Assembly: GCA_024648655.1 (NCBI GenBank)
Contig: JAGGDZ010000490.1
Coordinates: 1-5,888, forward strand
Source: Chloroflexota bacterium
GTDB taxonomy: Bacteria; Chloroflexota; Dehalococcoidia; Lucifugimonadales; JADFKI01
Direction: 5' to 3'
DNA: 5,888 bases
Numbering within the stretch: the first letter of the stretch is position 1; each line of letters starts with the position of its first letter. Below are positions 1 through 5,004 of this stretch, in pieces. The notes under the pieces were generated by a model, which was not told the DNA's origin, did no database searches, and worked only from the letters and a program-made list of their open reading frames with translations. The position numbers and the translations under genes are program-made.

Positions 1-129
1 GTCCGCATCCTTTGAGGCAAGGGCGATGTTGAACATGGCTGACTGCCGAATACGAGGAACCATCCAGTCGGCGGCGCACTCTATGCCGTCAGAGCTGAAC
101 AGGTCGTTGGGATCGCTCTTTGCGTTCAT
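1..129 (-). CDS. Unrecognised protein, N-terminal 43 residues (runs off left edge)
   Basis: The frame opens with ATG at 129 on the minus strand and stays open to base 1, giving 43 residues that begin MNAKSDPNDLFSSDGIEC and contain a Trp-Met-Val-Pro stretch near residues 22-25. A purine-rich ribosome binding site (GGAGAGGAG) sits about 10 bases before the ATG, which supports both the start and the reality of the gene. It lies 55 bases after the DUF1330 stop on the same strand with no clear terminator between, so the two are probably co-transcribed. There is no signal peptide or membrane segment in the visible part. The segment SSDGIECAA loosely recalls the N-terminus of some alpha/beta hydrolases, but this is too weak to name a family. 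Function unknown. Confidence 0.6.
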   Translation of the reverse strand, partial: MNAKSDPNDLFSSDGIECAADWMVPRIRQSAMFNIALASKDAD

Positions 130-184
130 CGGGACGCAACTCCTCTCCGCCACTTACATGGGCTGACAGAGGCTCTCGGGCGTT

Positions 185-472
185 TTACAATCCCTCTACT
201 ATCATCACATTGCTGTTGGTGGAGTCGATTCGCATCCGCTTTGGGCCGGCGTACTCGTCGGAGGCATGCCACGCCTTTGCTTGCTCGAAGCTGGGGAACT
301 CTATTATTACGGTGCGGTGCGGCGTCAGCCTGCCCTCCACGACCTCGGATGCGCCGCCGCGCACGATGTACCTGCCGCCGTAAGCCTCAACGGTGGCGGG
401 TACCAGTTTGCGATACTCCTCGAACAACTCTGGATTCGTTACCTCGACATCTGCGATTACATATCCCGGCAT
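185..472 (-). CDS. DUF1330 family protein
   Basis: This 95-residue protein matches the DUF1330 family (Pfam PF07045) in length and pattern. It has an N-terminal strand GYVIADVEV, a Tyr-Gly-Gly-Arg-Tyr block near 31-35 followed by VRGG, an EG-x-L-x-P-H-R motif near 46-53, then VIIEFPSFEQAKAW and a DEY element near 71-73, ending in a VEGL tail. The family has a small ferredoxin-like dimeric alpha/beta barrel fold and no firmly established reaction; it is cytoplasmic and often near oxidoreductase or acyl-CoA genes. The ATG is preceded by AAAGGAG with a 6-base spacer, so the start is well supported. It is first in a probable two-gene minus-strand unit with the partial gene at the left edge and is divergent from gcdH. 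The family call is firm; any specific role, including a link to acyl-CoA metabolism, is inference. Confidence 0.92.
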   Translation of the reverse strand: MPGYVIADVEVTNPELFEEYRKLVPATVEAYGGRYIVRGGASEVVEGRLTPHRTVIIEFPSFEQAKAWHASDEYAGPKRMRIDSTNSNVMIVEGL

Positions 473-507
473 TTCGCACTCCTTTACTCACGCTTTTGTG
501 CAACTGT

Positions 508-541
508 GTGTTACCATTTTTCGACTGTTAAACAGTAACAC
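508..541. promoter_or_regulatory. Nested inverted repeats between DUF1330 and gcdH, candidate operator
   Basis: The 117-base spacer between the divergent starts contains GTGTTAC (508-514) matched by its exact reverse complement GTAACAC (535-541). Inside it is a tight palindrome, ACTGTT-A-AACAGT (524-536). A tight palindrome close to the gcdH start and between divergent genes is the usual place for a TetR- or MarR-type operator. No regulator gene is present in the window and no convincing -35/-10 pair could be fixed here, so operator function is inference. Confidence 0.35.
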
Positions 542-589
542 TACTTACGGATGCTCTGTCAACACAGTGGCAAGAAAGGGTTCGCGACA

Positions 590-1747
590 ATGCTCGACTA
601 TTTTCAGATTGCTGAGGCACTTTCACCTGAAGACAGGCAGACACAGACAGTAGCGCGCGACTTTCTGGAGGCTGAGGCTGCGGACGATGTGTTGGACTGG
701 TGGGAGAGCGGCGAGTTTCCGAAGCAGATTGTGCCTAAGTTGGGAGAGATGGGTTTCCTTGGGGCGAATCTGCCCACGGAATATGGTGCGAGCGGCGTCA
801 GCAATATCGCATATGGGCTGATAATGTATGAGCTGGAACGCATCGACTCAGGCTTCCGCAGCTTCGCGAGCGTGCAGGGGGCGCTCGTGATGTACCCGAT
901 ATATCGCTATGGCTCGGAGGAGCAGAAACGCAACTACCTTCCTCAGCTCGCTGCCGGGAAGATGGTGGGCTGCTTTGGCTTGACAGAACATGACGGAGGC
1001 TCCGACCCGGGCGCGATGAAGACGCGGGCGCGCAGGGATGGCGAGTCGTACATCCTAAACGGGGTGAAGATGTGGATTACCAACGGCAACATCGCGGACA
1101 TCGCCATCATATGGGCGAAGGACGACGACGATGTGGTGCGCGGATTCATCGTGCCGACGGATTCGCCGGGCTTTCAGGCGAACGCCATCAAGCATAAGAT
1201 GAGCATGCGCGCATCGGTAACGAGTGAGCTTGTGATGGACGAAGTGCGAATTCCGACTTCGCAGATGCTGCCGGAGGCACGCGGGCTGGGCGCTCCGTTG
1301 TCTTGCCTGACGCAAGCGCGCTATGGCATTGCCTGGGGCGCGCTTGGGGCGCTGGAGGCAGTGTACGAGGACGCGCTGTCGTTCTCGCAATCACGCAGCA
1401 CGTTCGCCAAGCCGATAGCGTCGAGGCAACTGGTTCAAACGAAGCTTGTGGACATGGTGACAGACCACACGAACGGCTTGCTACTGGCGTGGAGGCTCGG
1501 TGTGCTTAAGGACGCGGGCACTTTGCATCATACACAAGTGTCAATGGCAAAGCGACGGAATGTGCGCGCCGCTCTCAGCGCGGCGAGGAATGCACGCGAG
1601 ATTCTGGGGGGCAGCGGGATTACGCTGGAGCACCCGACTATACGGCACATGCTGAACCTTGAGACGGTGGATACCTATGAGGGCACATACGATGTCCACA
1701 CGCTGATACTGGGGCGGGATATTACGGGGCACAACGCGCTGGTATGA
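590..1747 (+). CDS. gcdH: Glutaryl-CoA dehydrogenase (acyl-CoA dehydrogenase family)
   Basis: The 385-residue protein matches glutaryl-CoA dehydrogenase along its full length. In this family the FAD enzyme oxidises glutaryl-CoA and decarboxylates it to crotonyl-CoA, late in lysine, tryptophan and some aromatic-acid degradation, passing electrons to electron-transfer flavoprotein in the cytoplasm. Visible marks are the helical N-terminal domain (about 1-125), the FAD/substrate segment GCFGLTEHDGGSDPG (127-141) with WITN at 162-165 in the beta domain, and the C-terminal helical domain with ARYGIAWG (243-250), RNAREILGGSGI (333-344) and TYEGT (362-366), whose Glu364 is the expected catalytic base. 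Arg90 in DSGFRS corresponds to the substrate-carboxylate arginine (Arg94 in human GCDH). ATG590 is preferred over the in-frame ATG551 because AAAGGG (575-580) lies 9 bases before it and the product then begins MLDYFQ. The ETF genes and other pathway genes are not in the window. Confidence 0.93.
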   Translation: MLDYFQIAEALSPEDRQTQTVARDFLEAEAADDVLDWWESGEFPKQIVPKLGEMGFLGANLPTEYGASGVSNIAYGLIMYELERIDSGFRSFASVQGALVMYPIYRYGSEEQKRNYLPQLAAGKMVGCFGLTEHDGGSDPGAMKTRARRDGESYILNGVKMWITNGNIADIAIIWAKDDDDVVRGFIVPTDSPGFQANAIKHKMSMRASVTSELVMDEVRIPTSQMLPEARGLGAPLSCLTQARYGIAWGALGALEAVYEDALSFSQSRSTFAKPIASRQLVQTKLVDMVTDHTNGLLLAWRLGVLKDAGTLHHTQVSMAKRRNVRAALSAARNAREILGGSGITLEHPTIRHMLNLETVDTYEGTYDVHTLILGRDITGHNALV

Positions 1748-1843
1748 ATTTAGCCTGTTCATTTAGCAGGGGGAGGCGAACAGTTACGGTCGCACACCAA
1801 CCCTAACCCGCGCCGGTGGCCGTTGAACGGAGGACGGAACTTG

Positions 1844-1942
1844 ATGGGCTTGCCGGGGGACGAATACGAGCTGTTAGACTGGGGAGAGTATAACAGAGAT
1901 CCACACAGTCTTTCGCCTTGCGGGCGTAGAGACTTCCTATGA
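1844..1942 (+). CDS. Possible small acidic protein, 32 residues
   Basis: A short ORF begins MGLPGDEYELLDWGEY and ends at TGA 1940-1942. Its main support is a near-ideal ribosome binding site, GGAGGA at 1829-1834, nine bases before the ATG. The product has an acidic N-terminal half with no membrane segment; its family is not recognised. It starts about 100 bases after gcdH on the same strand, so read-through from gcdH could transcribe it. Its end overlaps by six bases the tail of the possible minus-strand membrane protein gene. The frame is open upstream to 1754 without another convincing start. It could equally be a chance ORF with a chance SD. Confidence 0.25.
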   Translation: MGLPGDEYELLDWGEYNRDPHSLSPCGRRDFL

Positions 1943-2119
1943 ACCTGTCAGAAAAGTCAGATACCAGACGAGCATTGTCATGGCTACGAGGAACAGCAAC
2001 ACGGACCTCGTGAAACCGAAGGCGATAATACCGCCAAGGAGATCCCGCGCGATGGTCAGGCACAGCAGGATCGACTTAAGATAGATGTACTCACATACGA
2101 TCTTCAGCTCTTTGAGCAA
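1937..2119 (-). CDS. Possible small membrane protein downstream of tRNA-Ala
   Basis: This 60-residue frame begins at a TTG codon (MLKELKIVCEYIYLKS). It is strongly hydrophobic, with two candidate membrane segments at about residues 16-36 (interrupted by Arg25-Asp26) and 38-57. Codon third positions are rich in G and C (many CTG, CTC, ATC, GCC), like the firm genes here, which favours real coding. It starts 44 bases after the tRNA-Ala 3' end on the same strand and could share the tRNA promoter. Against it: no ATG start, only a weak SD-like AGG, and the frame stays open upstream towards the tRNA, so the start is uncertain. The family is not recognised. Confidence 0.4.
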   Translation of the reverse strand: MLKELKIVCEYIYLKSILLCLTIARDLLGGIIAFGFTRSVLLFLVAMTMLVWYLTFLTGS

Positions 2120-2162
2120 TTTGCCATTTACCTGTCTGCTACGCGCTGCATGTCTGCTTTGA

Positions 2163-2238
2163 TGGTGGAGCTGAGGGGACTCGAACCCCTTACCTCTTCA
2201 ATGCCATTGAAGCGCTCTCCCAGATGAGCTACAGCCCC
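2163..2238 (-). tRNA. tRNA-Ala (anticodon GGC)
   Basis: The minus strand folds into a complete 76-base cloverleaf: acceptor stem GGGGCTG paired with CAGCTCC (one G-U pair), D arm GCTC/GAGC, anticodon stem CTTCA/TGAAG, and T arm AGGGG-TTCGAGT-CCCCT. The anticodon loop ATGGCAT carries GGC (plus-strand 2203-2205), which reads the alanine codons GCC and GCU. The discriminator base is A and the terminal CCA is encoded (2163-2165). The body closely resembles known bacterial tRNA-Ala(GGC). A promoter lies 46 bases upstream. Confidence 0.98.
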
Positions 2239-2284
2239 ACCTGCGCTTACGAGCCTAATGTACAGCCCGCTAGAGGTACGGCTA

Positions 2285-2313
2285 AATATAGCAGACGGCA
2301 ATTGCGTCCGCAA
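2285..2313 (-). promoter_or_regulatory. Sigma70-type promoter of tRNA-Ala
   Basis: On the minus strand TTGCGG (2308-2313) and TATATT (2285-2290) are separated by exactly 17 bases, close to the housekeeping consensus. Transcription would start near 2278, leaving a 5' leader of about 40 bases before the mature tRNA end at 2238. It is the clearest -35/-10 pair in the window and sits where a tRNA promoter should be. Confidence 0.65.
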
Positions 2314-2373
2314 GGAATCTTTCATACCTGAGAAGTATGCAGAAGGGTAGTTCAAGCGCCATTTGAGCAAACA

Positions 2374-2406
2374 GGTTCTGGTTTCCAGCCTACGTGGGAA
2401 AGACGG
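2374..2406. repeat. Degenerate REP-like palindrome
   Basis: TTTCCA (2382-2387) pairs with TGGGAAA (2395-2401), with one bulged G, around a short loop. The flanks (GGTTCTGG on one side, GACGG on the other) resemble the abundant dispersed intergenic element of many bacterial genomes in which TTCCCGC and GCGGGAA arms face each other beside CCAGAACC. Its minus-strand translation gives the familiar SFPRR-type artefact. This copy has several changes from the usual form. No second copy is present in the window, so its repeat status rests on resemblance. Confidence 0.4.
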
Positions 2407-2689
2407 AAGGACACGATGCTGGACGTTTGCGTATCTCTTCATACCCCTCAAGGCCGGTCACAATTGGTCATGCCATCTTCCTAACCTTCCTCCCTTATGG
2501 GCAGGGACAAGATGAACGGCAGTTATGCCCGCTCCTGCATAGCCTTGGCTTGTAGCACGAATACTTGATTGCCAGACACCGGTTCATATTCTTGTGGTTT
2601 GTCTTCTCGGAAACATCTATCTGCTTCGCAGGTGGTGTGGGCTATGAGGTTTTCGGCATCGGATGCACTGCGCGGTACTGCGGTGGTTC
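2407..2689. other. Intergenic stretch between the tRNA region and the LLM oxidoreductase gene
   Basis: I see no convincing gene here on either strand. It holds an imperfect hairpin CCTCCC-TTAT-GGGCAGG (2489-2505, one bulged base) preceded by CTAACCTT. That looks like a decayed member of the common intergenic family in which CTCCC and GGGAG arms face each other; no T-run follows on either side, so it is not a standard terminator. A second weak hairpin with G-U pairs lies at 2617-2635. The LLM gene ends at 2690 without an obvious rho-independent terminator. Confidence 0.5.
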
Positions 2690-3808
2690 TTATCGTCGCG
2701 TAGGCGCAAGCCGCGCCCTTTGCAATTCTTCAGTCGAGACCGGAGGTTGTGCGAGAAGTTCGCCGTACAACGATTTGGGCGGTTCTATGTCGCGCAGCGC
2801 TGGTATTACCTGCTCGCCCATCAGACGAATAGAGCGCATCAGCTTTTCATGTTCAATGCCGCCGAACATCATCCAGCTGCTGATGTGCGTTGCGCCCGCG
2901 TCAGCCGCGCGCCTGAACTTCTTGATGACGGTTTCCGGACTGCCGAAGTAGAGCCTGTCGAGAAACGATTCGTCGTCCGGTTCGCCGTCAAACGGGGTTG
3001 CGGTTACAGCGCCGTCAATTACATCGTGGCGGTTCAAGCCGCGCTGGGCGCGAGTCTGCCAGCGCACGTAAGGCAACGCTTCGAGCGCCTCTTCATCTGT
3101 GGGCGCGACGTGCGTCATGCATTGCAGAGCGAGTGAGGGTTGTGTCAGCGGAATGCCCATTGTTTCGCGCGCCTGGAGATATGAGCCGAGCTGCTTCTTC
3201 ACGCCGTCCATTCCTAGTGCGCTCGATGACAAGGGAAGCATGCCGTGCTGCGCCGCAAGCTGCATAGATTCTACGCTGGTGCCTGAAATCCAGAGTGGGG
3301 GATGCGGCTTCTGCTTAGGCTTGGGGAATACCGTAACGGGATGCTCTATCTGAATGTGCTCGCCGTCGTATGTGAACGACTCGTCCGAAGTCCATGCCCT
3401 TAGCAGCACCTCAAACGTCTCTTGGAACTTGCCGCGCGATTCGTCAAGGTCGCTGCCGAAGCCCGCCATCTCATATCCCTGATAGCCTCTGCCGATGCCG
3501 CACATCAGCCTGCCGTCGATGAGATTGTCGAGGACGGCTATTTCTTCCGCGAGACGAAGCGGCTGCCACACCGGGAGTATGACCGAAGCAGTTCCAATCT
3601 TGATGCGCCGCGTGCGCTGTCCGATGTATAGCGCCTGCATCAGTGGGGCGGGCGAGTTGCCGTAATTGGTGAAGTGGTGCTCTGCTATGAGACAGTAGTC
3701 GAAGCCCATCTCCTCCGAGTATTGCACTTGCTGGACGCCTTCCTCAAAGAGTGTCTTCCAGTTCCGCAAAGTTGGGTTGGGCCATTCCAGAAACAAGCCG
3801 AATTTCAA
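2690..3808 (-). CDS. LLM class flavin-dependent oxidoreductase (bacterial luciferase-like)
   Basis: The 372-residue product belongs to the luciferase-like monooxygenase family (Pfam PF00296), TIM-barrel enzymes that use reduced FMN or F420; the substrate cannot be told from sequence. Marks are the first strand MKFGLFLEW, AEHHF at 42-46, a RRIKIGTASVILP strand (67-79), DGRLMCGIGRG (98-108), PHPPLWISG at 168-176, and the C-terminal FGSPETVIKKF, AGATHISSWMMFGG and EKLMRSI blocks typical of the family's flavin phosphate-binding end. The start is set at TTG 3808: AAAGGA (3816-3821) lies 7 bases before it and the protein then begins like its relatives. A longer TTG start at 3841 adds 11 residues but lacks an SD. 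It follows pth on the same strand after 129 bases; that spacer has a small inverted repeat (CGTTA/TAACG, 3852-3867), so it may have its own promoter. Its length is normal for the family. Confidence 0.9.
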   Translation of the reverse strand: MKFGLFLEWPNPTLRNWKTLFEEGVQQVQYSEEMGFDYCLIAEHHFTNYGNSPAPLMQALYIGQRTRRIKIGTASVILPVWQPLRLAEEIAVLDNLIDGRLMCGIGRGYQGYEMAGFGSDLDESRGKFQETFEVLLRAWTSDESFTYDGEHIQIEHPVTVFPKPKQKPHPPLWISGTSVESMQLAAQHGMLPLSSSALGMDGVKKQLGSYLQARETMGIPLTQPSLALQCMTHVAPTDEEALEALPYVRWQTRAQRGLNRHDVIDGAVTATPFDGEPDDESFLDRLYFGSPETVIKKFRRAADAGATHISSWMMFGGIEHEKLMRSIRLMGEQVIPALRDIEPPKSLYGELLAQPPVSTEELQRARLAPTRR

Positions 3809-3937
3809 ATTGCTGTCCTTTACTGTATTGGTGATTTTCAATGATTTCAGGCGTTATGGAATTAACGGAGTATTCGCCCTCATGCCAGGCTTCCCGTCGT
3901 TTTCAGATCGAGGGGGGAAGGGGTCCTTGAATTCGTC

Positions 3938-4555
3938 TTAGTTGAAGCGGCTCATGGTATCGTCTATTCCATCGGAAAGCAGACAGGCTACTGCATCGGC
4001 AGCGCGCTCAACGGCATCATCCACGACTTCGCGGTCTTCCGGATCCATTGGACCGATGACATGCTCGATCTGGCACGTGCCTTCGGGCGGCCGACCGACA
4101 CCGATTCTCAGGCGCGGGAAATCCTGTGAGCCTGCCGCTTCTATTACCGACTTGATTCCGTTGTGCCCGCCTGCACTGCCCTTGCGTCGCAGCCGGAGCT
4201 TTCCCGGCGGCAGGTTGATGTCATCGCAGACGATTAGAAGCTTGTCGGTGGACAAAGCATAACGTGCTTTCAGATAGCTAATTGTCGCGCCGCTGCGGTT
4301 AACGAATGTGCGAGGCTTGACCAGAACGACGGGGTTGGCATCAATGTGCCCCTCTCCGACGATGGCAGACCTGTGCTTCCGTTCCATGGATATGTCGTGT
4401 CTGCCCGCGAGCGCGTCGATGCACCAGAAGCCTGCGTTGTGGCGAGTGCCGGCGTATTCGGGACCTGGATTGCCCAGGCCGACAATAACTAAGGCTGGCG
4501 GTTCTCTGCGGTGCTTACGGTTATCGCCGAGTAAGGATTGGAGTAGATCGCGCAT
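3938..4555 (-). CDS. pth: Peptidyl-tRNA hydrolase
   Basis: This is the bacterial Pth that cleaves the ester bond of peptidyl-tRNAs released from stalled ribosomes, freeing tRNA for reuse; it is cytoplasmic and normally essential. The product has 205 residues, with VGLGNPGPEYAGTRHNAGF at 25-43 giving Asn29 and the catalytic His39 (Asn10 and His20 in E. coli). KPRTFVNRSG at 80-89 has Asn86 (E. coli Asn68). DDINLPPGKLRLRRKGSAGG begins at 111, with Asp112 (E. coli Asp93), and is followed by HNG with Asn132 (E. coli Asn114). All key residues are present. A basic extension of about 18 residues precedes the usual start point; no alternative internal start was found, so ATG4555 is kept. There is no Shine-Dalgarno sequence before it. 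It is upstream of the LLM gene on the same strand. Confidence 0.96.
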   Translation of the reverse strand: MRDLLQSLLGDNRKHRREPPALVIVGLGNPGPEYAGTRHNAGFWCIDALAGRHDISMERKHRSAIVGEGHIDANPVVLVKPRTFVNRSGATISYLKARYALSTDKLLIVCDDINLPPGKLRLRRKGSAGGHNGIKSVIEAAGSQDFPRLRIGVGRPPEGTCQIEHVIGPMDPEDREVVDDAVERAADAVACLLSDGIDDTMSRFN

Positions 4556-4562
4556 ATTGTGT

Positions 4563-4568
4563 ATTTTA
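4563..4568 (-). promoter_or_regulatory. -10-like box of pth, possible leaderless start
   Basis: On the minus strand TAAAAT ends seven bases before the pth ATG, with no ribosome binding site between, so transcription could begin at or next to the A of the start codon. No good -35 is visible at 17 bases. A 5-bp GC-rich inverted repeat CCGCT/AGCGG (4575-4589) lies just upstream. An alternative promoter, TTACAA-16-TATAGC (the latter inside that repeat), would give a short leader. Confidence 0.4.
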
Positions 4569-4931
4569 CAGCATCCGCTATACGAGCGGCGAGTCGATTT
4601 GTAACCGGTAACAGTCCCAAAGGCGGTGTGGAGTTTGGGGCGTAGTCAGAAAGGCAAGGCGTTACCATTTCGGACGCCGCGCGATTACACCGACGCCAAT
4701 CGCTCAGCGACAGACCGTCATCACCGCTCCATACTCACTCAATCAGTTCATAAAGCCTGTGCTGTCTCGTTCCGCCAGCGAGTCTATCCCCACCAGCCGG
4801 CGACGTAAATCGTGCTCTTGGCATCGGCTGGGGCTCCTGACAGGTATTGGGTGTGTTTCCAAAATCTTATCAGGGTTCACAGCCGTTTCCTCGTCCCGCC
4901 AAATTTTGGAGTGTTTGGGAGTGCATTTATG
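4569..4931. other. Non-coding stretch between pth and the secreted protein gene
   Basis: No firm gene is visible. There is a near-palindrome TGTAACCGGTAACA (4600-4613) upstream of pth. A 64-codon minus-strand frame (4743-4937) has ATG, but only a GAGG placed three bases before it. Its product is polar, unlike any family I recognise, and codon use is not clearly coding. Plus-strand frames here are equally unconvincing. I read it as regulatory or decayed DNA. Confidence 0.45.
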
Positions 4932-4983
4932 TTGCATAATCCTCTTAGGTATTATACTTTATACAAACATAGGACTGTATAAT
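4932..4983 (+). promoter_or_regulatory. AT-rich promoter region of the secreted protein gene
   Basis: Two plausible -10 boxes lie in a sharp AT-rich block. TATACT (4953-4958) follows TTGCAT (4932-4937) with a 15-base spacer. TATAAT (4978-4983), preceded directly by TG, would give a leader of about 15 bases just covering the GAGGAG ribosome binding site. The block also contains a perfect inverted repeat, ATTATAC (4951-4957) and GTATAAT (4977-4983), so the same bases offer a -10 box in both directions. Which start is used cannot be decided by reading. Confidence 0.5.
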
Positions 4984-5004
4984 TAAAAACGAGGAGATTG
5001 CGCT

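Noticed and set aside
551..589. Earlier in-frame start for gcdH at ATG551
   Set aside because: It has no good SD, and the 13 extra residues do not look like a GcdH N-terminus; ATG590 has AAAGGG nine bases upstream.
1887..1892. TATACT on the minus strand as a promoter -10
   Set aside because: No -35-like hexamer lies 16-18 bases upstream and no gene follows on that strand before the gcdH 3' end.
1803..2063. An 86-codon minus-strand frame
   Set aside because: It overlaps the more plausible hydrophobic frame at 1937-2119 in another frame, and its Arg/Ser/Pro-rich text has no family pattern.
2128..2451. A 107-codon minus-strand frame across the tRNA
   Set aside because: It translates straight through tRNA-Ala (the GAVAHLGERFNGIEEV-type text is a known artefact of tRNA translation) and the REP-like element.
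2565..3136. Plus-strand frames of 128 and 157 codons
   Set aside because: They lie largely antisense to the LLM oxidoreductase, whose minus-strand frame carries the family motifs.
4601..4616. Shared 8-mer GACTGTTA (minus strand) with the gcdH upstream palindrome as a common regulator site
   Set aside because: An 8-base match within about 6 kb is expected by chance, and the surrounding symmetry differs between the two sites.
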